A DNA stretch of 54,772 nucleotides, from contig CAIRUC010000019.1 of assembly GCA_903881665.1 (NCBI GenBank), forward strand, positions 1 to 54,772, given 5' to 3'. Source of the DNA: an uncultured Bacteroidota bacterium (lineage in GTDB: Bacteria > Bacteroidota > Bacteroidia > AKYH767-A > OLB10). A model generated the notes under the pieces. The model was not told the origin of the DNA. It saw nothing but the letters and a program-made list of their open reading frames with translations, and made no database searches. Both the position numbers and the translations under genes were made by a program. Positions 44,381 through 54,162 of the stretch are shown piece after piece; the stretch's first letter is position 1, and each line of letters opens with the position of its first letter.

Positions 44381-47300
44381 CTAAGGATTTCCAGTTGCAC
44401 TAAAATCATACAAATTATACCCGACCTTTTTAGGGACAATCATTTCTTTACTGTAAATTGGAATAGCATTTCGGGCAGATACTTTAATATAGGACGGGGT
44501 TTCTGCGAAGCGAATGGGTATAATTATTTTTGCTTCCCCAACGTTATTTAAAATGCAATTTTGATGAAAGAGGTTGTTTGCACTTATCATTTCGATGCGT
44601 ATGCTATCGCACGCTGTGGGGTCATCACTGATGCCAAGGTTAAATAATACAGGTCGCATTTTCTTGTTTCCTTCATACAATCCTTGAAGAAACACTTTTA
44701 TACGATATTCGAAATTACTTTGAATAAAATTGGTATCGATACGAATGTTATCGATGTATATGTTGTTGCCGTAATGACCAATATTGTTAATTCGGAAAAT
44801 TATACTTTCACTACCTCCATACGAAGATAGCGATATTGTGTCGGTTCGCCATTGAGAGCTTTCAGGGCTAAAATAGCTTTGTTGTAATGGGCAGGTCGCG
44901 AGTGTATTTCCTGAGCGGCAATAAATGGTTTGGTAGCTGCTGCCACAATCAGTAGAAATTTGTAATTCTAGCGTATCCTTAGAAAGGGAATCATAAGTAG
45001 CATATGCTATATCTAATAATAATTGCGCTGCGCGATGTTCGGGAAGTTTTATGCGTTTTGATTGCATGATGTCTTTTCCGCCTTGTTCATTATGTAAAAA
45101 ATTTTCGAATACCATACAATTTTGATGAAGAGAACCGGTATTGATTTTTTTCCATATATAATAGGGATCGCCACCATTAATAATGGAATCGATCAATGTA
45201 TTTTCGTTTTCAAACGATTCGGTTGGTAGTGTTGAATCAGTTAGTGTTGAAATGTAATTTCGGATCAGTAATGTATCCGATGTGGTTGTTCCATTTGCAA
45301 TGAGAAAAAGATCAAATATCCCTAATGAATCATAAACAACAATTGGATTAATAGCTGTGGAGGTGGCTGGAGTTCCTCCAGGGAAGATCCAGTGTTGTCC
45401 GTTAACAGCTCCACAACTTGTACTATTAAAATGAATGGCTTTTGTTCTGCAAACGTGTTGTTCGCTCGATTGAAATGATGCTTTTACACTTCGCAATGAA
45501 TCAAATGCAGAGCGATATACTCCAATGCCTTTGTAAAATAAATAAAGCGTGGCATCCTTCTCTGGCGAAGAAAAAAGATCCATACTTGATATCTGAATTC
45601 GAGAGGGTAGAGAAGCATTATAAGGCAGCCAATGCCCGCTATTCGGTTTTCGGTAATACACTCCGTTAGAGCCACCAGCAATAAAAAATAATCCAGGTGT
45701 AAATACATCTTGTATTACCGAATTCCATTCTATTCCAATAGGTAGTCCGTTATTAAATACCTGCCACGAAACACCTTGGTTGTTTGAAATAAATACGGAG
45801 TCCGCGCAGGTTAACAGCAGCTCATTGGAAGCACATTTAAGAGCATGATACGTGTTTGAAGAGCCAGGAAAACTCCGCGAAATAAATGTACATGGATTAC
45901 TGTAAAAATTAGAAGTATAAATTAATTCATGGTTATCGTTTAATGCATACAAACTACTATCCTCTGTAATTATTTCTTTAAAGGAGGACGAAGAGGGGAA
46001 TATTAATGTAGCTATAGAACTATTTATGTCAAACCGATAGATTCCTGAAGAAGTAGAAATGACTGCTGTGCAGCTATCTTTTTCAGAAAAGCCGATGGCG
46101 TCGAAATTCGATTCTCCAATAATTAATTGGGTCTCTTGCATTGTTGATATATTAAATGATTTTCCAGTTGACAAATAATAAATCACTTGGTTTTTGTTAT
46201 ACGAAAATTTACATGAAGCATTGAAAGGAGGATTCCGTATATTTTTATATTGTTGGTTCTGAAACATAAATTCGCCTTGATCGGGAGTGTTAAAAACAAA
46301 ACAATTTTTTACTGTTGGCGAAATACTTCCTGATGAACAATTAAAAAAACCGCTTGCGAAGTTAGCGGCATTGAATGACACACCTTTATTAGTGCTATAG
46401 TATACTCCTCCGTCGGTTGCTATTCGCATGGTATCGGCATTTGAATCGTCGATTTCATGAATGCCTCCTGGAATATTATTTTTATAATGTGTGAATTGAT
46501 AAAAGGAATGTCCGCTATCGGTTGAGCAGAAAATATTTTCGGCACCAATAAAAATAGAATTCATTAAACCACCGGTTGCAATTGATAAAGCATAATTTCC
46601 TGTGTTTGAAAGAAGAGAATCATTATACTGCGCGAGTAAATTTGGATTCGCCGCCGTTTTTATGGGTGTAAATTGAAGGCCTCTGTCAAGTGATAAAAAA
46701 ACAGAGCCATTATTGGCCGCAAATAAAGCATAAACAAGGTTAGTGTCTGCATAAGAAAGAGCAATTCGTCCTCCAAATCCAAAATTATTAACGCTATTAA
46801 AAATAAATCCAGTAGTGTTTGTTGTCCATGAGGCACCATCATTAATCGAAAAAATAAAATCAGAAAAACCGCAAGCATATAAAACATGTGAGCTTACTCC
46901 TCTATTTCTTTTTAAATCGGTGAAAGCTATTCCGTTCGTTGTTGCTATCAATGAAAAAGTAACTCCTCCATTGGTAGATCGGTAAATTCCTTGTGAAGTG
47001 GCTATTATTAGCAGCAATCTGTTTGTTGGTGAAATATCGATTCCTGTAATAATACAATCTGGAAGAGAAAGTTTTACAAATGTATCGCCACCATTAAACG
47101 ATTTCCATAAACCCTTTCCTTGTATCCATTTGGATGCATCTCCGGTTCCAAGATAAATTATTCGATCATTAAAGGGGTCAACGGCAACTGACGACAAAGC
47201 GGTTGCCGGAAGTAAATTACTCCCTTTGCAAAGTGTAAAATGTATACCGGCATCATTGCTTACAAATAAACCTGCTTCGGGGCTAACTGCCCACCATTTG

Positions 47301-47470
47301 TTTTTTTTGAAAGGATGATGAAATAAATCAAAGAAGCGTGTATCACCATTTACCATCGATGTGTTTTCGATTATAGTGGCGTTGGTATCGTTAGGAGTCC
47401 ATAGTGATTGTCCATGGGATGTATGGGACAATAATAACAAGCCATAAAGGCAATAAAATAGTTTGTTCAT
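44381..47470 (-). CDS. Large secreted BNR/sortilin-like propeller protein with PKD and jelly-roll domains
   Basis: 1029 residues. A signal peptide (1-20, MNKLFYCLYGLLLLSHTSHG) leads to a beta-propeller region to about 655, with many S-x-D-x-G-x-x-F/W BNR (Asp-box) repeats such as VSNDAGIHFTLCKG, SFNGGDTFVKL and SLDRGLQFTPI. A PKD-like domain follows (about 660-745), then a choice-of-anchor-J jelly-roll (about 750-920) and a C-terminal domain with VFLQGLYEGNKKMRPVL. It ends at YDFSATGNP, without the T9SS sorting domain that usually comes after this tail. It may be anchored by a partner or be truncated. Ligand unknown. Confidence 0.8.
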   Translation of the reverse strand: MNKLFYCLYGLLLLSHTSHGQSLWTPNDTNATIIENTSMVNGDTRFFDLFHHPFKKNKWWAVSPEAGLFVSNDAGIHFTLCKGSNLLPATALSSVAVDPFNDRIIYLGTGDASKWIQGKGLWKSFNGGDTFVKLSLPDCIITGIDISPTNRLLLIIATSQGIYRSTNGGVTFSLIATTNGIAFTDLKRNRGVSSHVLYACGFSDFIFSINDGASWTTNTTGFIFNSVNNFGFGGRIALSYADTNLVYALFAANNGSVFLSLDRGLQFTPIKTAANPNLLAQYNDSLLSNTGNYALSIATGGLMNSIFIGAENIFCSTDSGHSFYQFTHYKNNIPGGIHEIDDSNADTMRIATDGGVYYSTNKGVSFNAANFASGFFNCSSGSISPTVKNCFVFNTPDQGEFMFQNQQYKNIRNPPFNASCKFSYNKNQVIYYLSTGKSFNISTMQETQLIIGESNFDAIGFSEKDSCTAVISTSSGIYRFDINSSIATLIFPSSSSFKEIITEDSSLYALNDNHELIYTSNFYSNPCTFISRSFPGSSNTYHALKCASNELLLTCADSVFISNNQGVSWQVFNNGLPIGIEWNSVIQDVFTPGLFFIAGGSNGVYYRKPNSGHWLPYNASLPSRIQISSMDLFSSPEKDATLYLFYKGIGVYRSAFDSLRSVKASFQSSEQHVCRTKAIHFNSTSCGAVNGQHWIFPGGTPATSTAINPIVVYDSLGIFDLFLIANGTTTSDTLLIRNYISTLTDSTLPTESFENENTLIDSIINGGDPYYIWKKINTGSLHQNCMVFENFLHNEQGGKDIMQSKRIKLPEHRAAQLLLDIAYATYDSLSKDTLELQISTDCGSSYQTIYCRSGNTLATCPLQQSYFSPESSQWRTDTISLSSYGGSESIIFRINNIGHYGNNIYIDNIRIDTNFIQSNFEYRIKVFLQGLYEGNKKMRPVLFNLGISDDPTACDSIRIEMISANNLFHQNCILNNVGEAKIIIPIRFAETPSYIKVSARNAIPIYSKEMIVPKKVGYNLYDFSATGNP

Positions 47471-47645
47471 TCAATGAATTTTCATAAAATTAGAAATGGA
47501 AAAGCGTTCTCGCTACAATGATAGCAGAATAAATAATTCAGGAATGAATTCAGCTTAGAATGTAAAACTAGGGAGATACAATAGTGAATTGATAATCAAT
47601 GAAAAGTATTTAGCCGATGAAAGAAAATTAAACGACTATAAATGG

Positions 47646-48377
47646 TTACTCCGTAAATTTTTTATTCGTCTTGTATATGATATATCGATCGCGAATAAAA
47701 ACGGCCAACGAATAATCGTTCATCCTTTTTAATGTGTTATTATCTAAGTTTAGGTAATCAATAAAGTCATCATATTGTGAATCGGGCATTCTAATTAAAT
47801 CAGACGAAGAATAGATGGCTAATAAATCTCTAATAATTCTTCTTCGGTTATCATTATTAATTAACTCGGCTAAGTCGCGTTTACTTCTTTCTTTTTTATT
47901 GAAGGCTTGGTACAATGCAGTGATAGGGCTTTGCCATGCTTCTACTCCCGTAAGTTTCAAATCATTTTTTTGATAGCCCAGATGTTTAATATCTTCATCA
48001 ATCTGCTTTAGCTCACGTTGTCGTTTAACAGTTACTTCATTTAAGTTATAACTTAATCGGTGCAATTTAATTACTGAATGAAATTCTGTCCCAGAAGAAT
48101 CTTTAAAGCAAATTTTCGTGCGAGCATAACCAGTAGCAGAAATTACCAACGTATCGTTCGCATCAATCTGAACCTGAAAAGTGTTATCTGATTCGCCAAA
48201 AATACCTACTTGAGATCGTTGATTAATGATCATTATTTGCTGTAAAGATATTTGCGGATATTGTTCGTCTATCGCTTTTCCATAAATAAAAACGCGCTGC
48301 GCTATTGATGAGAGCGCAAGAGATAGTAATAAGCAAAGAGATAATAATTTTTTCAATTGTGAAATATTCAACAGCAT
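47646..48377 (-). CDS. Exported protein with carboxypeptidase-regulatory-like domain
   Basis: 243 residues. A signal peptide (about 1-26, ending ALSSIAQ) leads to a CarboxypepD_reg-like/TonB-plug-like beta domain (about 27-115: VFIYGKAIDEQYPQISLQQI, TLVISATGYARTKICF, HRLSYNLNEVTVK). The second half is helical and charged (NKKERSKRDLAELINNDNRR). The LNEVTV string is typical of small Bacteroidota outer-surface proteins with a peptidase-associated domain. The function is unknown. It is on the same strand as the large propeller gene, 175 bases upstream of it. Confidence 0.7.
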   Translation of the reverse strand: MLLNISQLKKLLSLCLLLSLALSSIAQRVFIYGKAIDEQYPQISLQQIMIINQRSQVGIFGESDNTFQVQIDANDTLVISATGYARTKICFKDSSGTEFHSVIKLHRLSYNLNEVTVKRQRELKQIDEDIKHLGYQKNDLKLTGVEAWQSPITALYQAFNKKERSKRDLAELINNDNRRRIIRDLLAIYSSSDLIRMPDSQYDDFIDYLNLDNNTLKRMNDYSLAVFIRDRYIIYKTNKKFTE

Positions 48378-48563
48378 AAAAGTAACGCATTTGTATGAAT
48401 GACAAAGTAAAAGTTATGTTAATTTATATCAAAATGGTTCATTTAAATGAGATGATAAATGTATTATTTAGAACAATTTTATATTGAGAGGTCATTCTTT
48501 ATAAAATTCAATAATTAAAAAAGAATATTCTATAACTTCGCATTAAAGATTTTAATACACAGG

Positions 48564-49012
48564 GTAAAGAACATATTTACTAAAGATGCGAGGAGCGAAC
48601 TCTTTTCTCGAATTACATCCTTTAGTCGCGTTTCTGAAGGCCTTTGGGGTAAAAGGAATGTAGCCAAATGATAGCTTATTGTAGTTTAGGAGTTGATGTA
48701 GCAATGGGTAATGCGCCTGTTAAAAGAAGCTTATTTGGATATATCTTTGTTCCCTTCTTTAAGCGATCATTTTATGATGCCAGTGAATTGGCGAAAAGCA
48801 GCCCTACCGCAACTGAATTTATTATTACTGATGATTTTGATTTTGAAAAAGAGAAACAACTTTTAATTGAAAAAGAGGAAAAATATTTGGAAGCTGGTCA
48901 TGAAAATTGCAAAAAGGAACCGAATGCTTTTTTCGGTCGTTTAGCAGCCGAGCAAACGGGAGTGGGAATGTACAATCATATTGATCATCATCTTCGTCAA
49001 TTTGGTGCCTAA
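48564..49012 (+). pseudogene. DUF1569 (DinB-like) gene with frameshift and missing start codon
   Basis: The 114-codon ORF from the ATG at 48668 encodes the C-terminal three quarters of a DUF1569/DinB-like protein and ends in the family hallmark NHIDHHLRQFGA. The missing N-terminus is present upstream in another frame (48564-48668: VKNIFTKDARSELFSRITSF followed by SRVSEGLWGKRNVAK), which would continue directly into MIAYCSLG if one A were added to the AAA at 48666-48668. In addition, the expected first codon reads GTA, and no ATG, GTG or TTG precedes it in frame. A -7-like TAACTTCG (48533-48540) remains at a sensible distance. Two lesions point to a decayed gene; the single-base one alone could be a sequencing error. 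Confidence 0.75.
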
Positions 49013-49083
49013 TTGAAAATTTGAAGTTACTTCGGCAGAATTATAAAATACTTTATTTAATTTAGTAGTCCAAAACCTTACCA

Positions 49084-51765
49084 ATGAAAAAAGGGCTCTT
49101 TATAGTATTAGCTATTTGCATGCAAGTAGGAATTTCATTTGCTCAGAATTTTATTCATCGAACAAGCAATCGTCCGCTTACTTTTTTAGAGATGCAAAAA
49201 CAATTCGACGAATGGGAAAACACTATTGACTTAAAGAAAGAAAAAGGCTGGAAGTCGTTTAAGCGCTACGAAATGGAAATGCAATTCCATACAGATGCTC
49301 AAGGAAACCCGGGCGACCCAAAGGGTTATATTCAAGCTATGAGCGACGCGGCAGCGCAAAAAAAAATAGAACCCAGTTCGAAGTTTCATTCGGCGGCATG
49401 GTTGCCAGTTGGCCCTTATGTTATTCCTAATAATCTTACAGGGTATATGGAAAATGGTATTGGACGAATCAACTGCATCGCTTTTCACCCTACAGATGCT
49501 GCTACTTATTTTGTGGGAGCAGCGCAAGGAGGAGTTTGGAAGACAAATAACAACGGACAAACTTGGACTCCTTTAACCGATAATCTTCCTATAACACGTA
49601 TTAGTGATATTGAAATTGATCCTACGAATCCAAATATAATGTATATCTCGGTATGTGATTTTGAATACATTGGATTCGGCTTGTTTTTAAATGGGAAAAA
49701 ACGAAATACTCATTATGGATTAGGCGTTTATAAAACGATGGATGGTGGCTTAACTTGGAATGCTACAGGATTAAGCTTTTTATTAACGGATGGTGATGCT
49801 TCGTTAATTAGAAAAGTAATTGTGAACGCTGCTGCGCCCAACAAACTTGTAGCCTGTGGCGTAAGTGGAATGTACACTAGTAATGATGGAGGTACTACAT
49901 GGACGCAACGGTTAGATTCATTGTTTTGGGATATGAAAAAAGATCCATCGAATACGAATGTGCTTTATGCTGCAACAGGTTGGGTAAACAATTCTAATAC
50001 AGGGAATGCGGGTATTTATAAATCAACCGATTTTGGCGTAACATGGACGATGTTAAATACAGGATTTCCGGCAAACGGAATTATACAACGAGTAAAATTG
50101 GGAATTGCTCCTTCTGATCCGAATTTCGTATATGCCGTAACGGTAGACGTAAGCAATGGTATGCAAGGATTATATCGATCAATTGATGCAGGACTAACAT
50201 GGAATGCGGTGGGCCCAGGGTTAAATTTATTAGGATATGGCGACGGTTCTAACGCTGGCGGACAAGGAACATATGATTTAGGATTTTGTATTAATCAAAG
50301 CGACAAAGACAAATTATACATTGGCGGAATATGTATATGGGTGAGTGATGATGGAGCAAATACATTTAATCCTGCGAGTGATTGGACAACTGCATACGGA
50401 CCTACGTTGCATGGAGATATTCATTTCATAGAACAACAACCTACTACAGGTAATTTATTTGTTTGTAATGATGGCGGAATTTATAGAACTAATTTATTGC
50501 AGGGTCAATCGTGGTCTGATGCCAACAATGGAGTTCCGTGGCCAACGCAATGGACAAACTTAGGAAATGGCTTAGGAATTACTTCCTTTTATCGCCTAAG
50601 TAGCTCAAAAAATGGGAGAGGCCGATTAGTTGCAGGAGCGCAAGATAATGCAAGTTTATATTACGATGGAATAAGTTGGAGTACAATATTTGGCGGTGAT
50701 GGTATGGACAATTATTTAGATCCCGATAATGATCAAGCGATTATTGGAGCTAGTCAATACGGAGGGTTTTATTATTCAAATGACAATGGATTAACCAACT
50801 CAGGCATTAACCCAAATGTTAACGGAGAGATTGGCGAATGGACAACACCGATTATATCAGACTATACAAATCCGGGAACATTATTCGTTGGATTTCAGAA
50901 TGTGATGAAGTCGGTGGATTATGGCAACTCTTGGACGAGCATATCTGGATTTACGACTCAAACCGGTTTGGCAGTAGAATTATCTGCGCTCGCAGTAGGA
51001 GTATCAAATCCGGATGTAATTGTTGCGGCTAGGCGTGTACGTTATGAGTACGGAGAGCCTTCAACACTTTATGTGACTACGGATGGAGGAAGTACCTGGA
51101 ACGACCGAACAGCAGGAATACCTGATTCGATTTACTATACAAGTGTAGAAGTTAATCGACAGAATGCAAATGAGATTTATATTACGATGGCTGGATTTTC
51201 GGCAGGCAATAAAATATTTAAGAGCATGAATAGCGGAGTGGCCTGGCAAAACATTAGCTATAACTTACCGAATATTCCTGTGAACTGTGTGAAAAATATT
51301 CCAGGGACAAACAAATTGATGGTAGCAACTGATATCGGGATATATACTTTAGATGCAGGATCAACTACATGGGTTATGTACAATTTAGGTTTGCCAAATG
51401 TTATTGTTAGCGACATTGAATTCAATCAAGCGCTAAATAAAGTATATATTTCTACTTTCGGTAGAGGGATATGGTCCACAGATTTAGACGTAGTAGCAGC
51501 GGTGAAAGAAAATAAAGAAGAATTTGTGGCAGAATTATTTCCCACCTTAAACAACGGGAAGTTTACCATCGCACTTAAAAACAAAAACGTACAATTAGAA
51601 GCATTTAATTTAACAGTAACTGATATAACGGGCCGAACCATAAAGCAAATTCGTTTAGAAGGTAATTCATCGTATTTAATCGATTTGAATTTGACTAGTG
51701 GCGAATATTTCGCTCAGCTGAAGGGCAAGGGGATTAGAGGTGTAAGAAGCTTTATTGTTCAATAA
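49084..51765 (+). CDS. Secreted sortilin/VPS10-like BNR propeller protein with T9SS sorting domain
   Basis: 893 residues. Signal peptide (1-20, ending GISFAQ). Beta-propeller(s) from about 110 to 800 with repeated Asp-box motifs, for example KTNNNGQTWTPL, KTMDGGLTWNATG, TSNDGGTTWTQR, KSTDFGVTWTML and TTDGGSTWNDR. This resembles VPS10/sialidase-like proteins of Bacteroidota, of which few have known ligands. The last 75 residues (FPTLNNGKFTIALKNKN...SGEYFAQLKG...SFIVQ) form a T9SS type A domain, so export across the outer membrane is expected. No sialidase catalytic residues could be assigned by eye. Confidence 0.88.
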   Translation: MKKGLFIVLAICMQVGISFAQNFIHRTSNRPLTFLEMQKQFDEWENTIDLKKEKGWKSFKRYEMEMQFHTDAQGNPGDPKGYIQAMSDAAAQKKIEPSSKFHSAAWLPVGPYVIPNNLTGYMENGIGRINCIAFHPTDAATYFVGAAQGGVWKTNNNGQTWTPLTDNLPITRISDIEIDPTNPNIMYISVCDFEYIGFGLFLNGKKRNTHYGLGVYKTMDGGLTWNATGLSFLLTDGDASLIRKVIVNAAAPNKLVACGVSGMYTSNDGGTTWTQRLDSLFWDMKKDPSNTNVLYAATGWVNNSNTGNAGIYKSTDFGVTWTMLNTGFPANGIIQRVKLGIAPSDPNFVYAVTVDVSNGMQGLYRSIDAGLTWNAVGPGLNLLGYGDGSNAGGQGTYDLGFCINQSDKDKLYIGGICIWVSDDGANTFNPASDWTTAYGPTLHGDIHFIEQQPTTGNLFVCNDGGIYRTNLLQGQSWSDANNGVPWPTQWTNLGNGLGITSFYRLSSSKNGRGRLVAGAQDNASLYYDGISWSTIFGGDGMDNYLDPDNDQAIIGASQYGGFYYSNDNGLTNSGINPNVNGEIGEWTTPIISDYTNPGTLFVGFQNVMKSVDYGNSWTSISGFTTQTGLAVELSALAVGVSNPDVIVAARRVRYEYGEPSTLYVTTDGGSTWNDRTAGIPDSIYYTSVEVNRQNANEIYITMAGFSAGNKIFKSMNSGVAWQNISYNLPNIPVNCVKNIPGTNKLMVATDIGIYTLDAGSTTWVMYNLGLPNVIVSDIEFNQALNKVYISTFGRGIWSTDLDVVAAVKENKEEFVAELFPTLNNGKFTIALKNKNVQLEAFNLTVTDITGRTIKQIRLEGNSSYLIDLNLTSGEYFAQLKGKGIRGVRSFIVQ

Positions 51766-51924
51766 GTTTATGTTTCGTTGCTTTATTGTTTCGTTGGTTT
51801 TGACTGCTAGCAGCATTATTATTTTAGTTAAAAATTTGATATATAAGTATTTGCACCATACATAGGGAGCGATTTCATGATAAAAGTCCTGTTCATAATT
51901 TATTTCTTCTGCACTAAAGAATAA

Positions 51925-51954
51925 TTGATTAAAAAATCTTTTTACCTATTTTTA
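51925..51954 (+). promoter_or_regulatory. Promoter of the T9SS cargo gene
   Basis: TTG at 51925-51927 and TATTTTTA at 51947-51954 (TAnnTTTG with the last base changed) are spaced by 19 bases, 22 bases before the chosen ATG at 51976. Confidence 0.45.
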
Positions 51955-51975
51955 CAGCACTTAAAAAAAACACAA

Positions 51976-53883
51976 ATGAAAAAATTTACTTTGATGGTCG
52001 TTGCTCTGTTTAGTTTCGGAGTAATGAATGCTCAAACAGCAAGTAAAGTAGCGGCTTACGGAAGCCGTACAGCTCATGCTACAACTACTACTGTTCAGCG
52101 CAATGTTTCACCAGTTAATCCTGCAGCTGTTATCTTTAGTGATAACATGGACGGAGACAATACTGTGATTGGATTAACTGCTCGTGGATACGCAACTTAT
52201 TACCGTGGTACTGGTCTTCCAGGAGTATCACCTACTTGGTTCCAAGGAAACCCTCTTAATTTTATTTCTTACAATGGAGCTGATTCAAGCTACGTTTCAG
52301 CTAATTACAATTCAGTTACAGGATCCAATAAAATTGACAACTGGTTAGTATTACCTTCACTTAGTGTTGGAGCCGGCGATTCACTTTCTTTCTGGAGCCA
52401 AGCGCCATTGGCTAGTAGTTATCCTGATTCATTAAGGATTATGTACAATGCAACAGGAGCAACTTTACCTGAAGATGCAAATTGGGTTGAATTAGGTAGA
52501 ATGGTTGTTAACACTAACGGTCAATGGGAACGTGCTGCATATGAAATTCCTGCCGCTAGTGCTACAGGATCTATCGCTATCCGTTACAATGTAGTTCAAG
52601 GCGGTCCTTCAGGACTCAACAGCGACCTAATAGGTATCGATCAAATTGATGTATTTAGTAACGTTGTTGCAAACTTTGATGATTGCGCAGGTGCTACTGA
52701 TATCAATTCAATATTTGGTGGTGCTGTAGGAATTACAAATAACATTGGACCTTTCGATAATACAACAGCTACAACTAATGGTTCAGATCCTTCAACAGGA
52801 TGGGAATGTTTTGGTGAGCCTGATGGTTCAGGTACTGCTCCTGAATTAAACAATACAGTATGGTTCACATTCACCGGTGACGGAAGCAACTACTTCGTAG
52901 AAAGCGGTAACTGTGCAGGTGTAACTAACTACATCAGCGATGGTGATACTCAATTTGCTCTTTATACTGGATCTTGCGGTTCATTAACTCCGGTTAAATG
53001 TAACGAAGATGGCCCTAGTGCAACTGCTATAACTTATCCTGCCGGTTTCTCCTTTTCTACAGTAGCAGGTACTCAGTACTACTTAATGGTTGATGGTTTC
53101 AGCTTCCAAGGAGCTGTTGCTACAGGTCAATTCTGCTTAAAAGCAACTAAGCAAACTACAGTTGTTTGTGCTGATCCTTCTATTACTGTTGGAACAGTTG
53201 CAGCAAACGTAACTGACCTTTGCTTTGGAGATACATTAATCGTTTCTGCTACAGGTGCTGTAACTCCAAACGTAGGTGACTATTTCGGTATAAGTTGGAT
53301 CATTTCTTCTGCTGACATTTCTGCTTCAACAGATCCATTAAATGATCCTGCTTTAATTGCAACTTACACATTCACTAGCCCTGCACCTGCAATTTCTACT
53401 CGTTCATTTATTAACGATGGAACTGTAGCTTTCTTAGCTCCTGGAGCTACTTATTTCTGGACTCCAATCGTGTTCGGTAACGCAGCAGCTGCAGCAGTTC
53501 CTCAATTCTTAACGGATCTTACTTTAGATAACGCTTGTATCGTATTAGGACCATCATTACAAGTTAATGTACTTGTTGACGGAGATCCTTTATGCTCTGG
53601 AGTTGGTATTAACGAAACTGCTGCAAACGCGTATGGAATCTCTTCTATATTCCCTGTGCCTGCAAAAGATAACGTGAATTTTACGATCAATGCAAAAGAA
53701 AATTCTGCTGTTACGATCTCTATTAAAAACAACCTAGGGCAAGAAATCGTTTCTCGTCAGGTTGCAGTTAACAAAGGAAAGAATGCTTTATCATTCGATC
53801 TTAAAGGTAACGCTGCAGGTTTCTACTTCATCAATGTATCAGGTGACAAAGGAAACTACAATGTTAAATTCGTTAAGCAATAA
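51976..53883 (+). CDS. T9SS-exported protein with choice-of-anchor-J and PPC-like domains
   Basis: 635 residues. The ATG at 51976 gives the signal peptide MKKFTLMVVALFSFGVMNAQ; an in-frame TTG at 51925 would extend the frame 17 codons into the promoter. A choice-of-anchor-J jelly-roll spans about 45-235 (FSDNMDGDN...DNWLVLPSLSVGAGDSLSFW). A pre-peptidase-C-terminal-like domain lies at about 240-400 (NNTVWFTFTGDG, TQYYLMVDGFSFQG). An Ig-like part follows, and a T9SS type A sorting domain closes the protein (about 555-635: PVPAKDNVNF, GFYFINVSGD). Codon use is skewed to GCT, GGT and AAC relative to neighbours, and it has a promoter and a strong terminator of its own, suggesting an abundant surface protein. 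No enzymatic motif is seen. Confidence 0.85.
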   Translation: MKKFTLMVVALFSFGVMNAQTASKVAAYGSRTAHATTTTVQRNVSPVNPAAVIFSDNMDGDNTVIGLTARGYATYYRGTGLPGVSPTWFQGNPLNFISYNGADSSYVSANYNSVTGSNKIDNWLVLPSLSVGAGDSLSFWSQAPLASSYPDSLRIMYNATGATLPEDANWVELGRMVVNTNGQWERAAYEIPAASATGSIAIRYNVVQGGPSGLNSDLIGIDQIDVFSNVVANFDDCAGATDINSIFGGAVGITNNIGPFDNTTATTNGSDPSTGWECFGEPDGSGTAPELNNTVWFTFTGDGSNYFVESGNCAGVTNYISDGDTQFALYTGSCGSLTPVKCNEDGPSATAITYPAGFSFSTVAGTQYYLMVDGFSFQGAVATGQFCLKATKQTTVVCADPSITVGTVAANVTDLCFGDTLIVSATGAVTPNVGDYFGISWIISSADISASTDPLNDPALIATYTFTSPAPAISTRSFINDGTVAFLAPGATYFWTPIVFGNAAAAAVPQFLTDLTLDNACIVLGPSLQVNVLVDGDPLCSGVGINETAANAYGISSIFPVPAKDNVNFTINAKENSAVTISIKNNLGQEIVSRQVAVNKGKNALSFDLKGNAAGFYFINVSGDKGNYNVKFVKQ

Positions 53884-53905
53884 TTTTATTTCTTAATAAT
53901 AATTG

Positions 53906-53941
53906 AAAGAGAGAGTCGCTTGCGGCTCTCTCTTTTTTTTG
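53906..53941 (+). terminator. Strong terminator after the T9SS cargo gene
   Basis: A 14-bp stem (53906-53919 with 53922-53935, one G-T pair) is followed by T. The nominal loop is two bases, so the top pairs are probably open. Confidence 0.9.
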
Positions 53942-53981
53942 CAATACATGGTAAATAGTTATTATGAATATGATTTGCATT

Positions 53982-53989
53982 TAACTTTG
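53982..53989 (+). promoter_or_regulatory. Possible -7 box of the LOG gene
   Basis: TAACTTTG is a full TAnnTTTG match in the 220 bases between the cargo terminator and the LOG gene. It implies a leader of about 165 bases with no recognised structure. No -33 TTG at proper spacing. Confidence 0.35.
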
Positions 53990-54162
53990 CCAAAGAGTAA
54001 TTGGTATTTCGGTTTATGCCGTAAAGTAGTGGGGGCTTTTAACATGCGATTGATTTGCACTCGCTGAAATATCAATATGGAATTGTTGCGTTGTCTGAAG
54101 GAAAAAGGAATGTCCGTAATATAAAGCGGAGTATATAATAAATGCATAATAAAAATTAACGC

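Noticed and set aside
48660..48672. Programmed -1 frameshift in the DUF1569 gene
   Set aside because: No slippery heptamer (X XXY YYZ) is present at the junction and the start codon is also missing, so decay or sequencing error is a simpler explanation.
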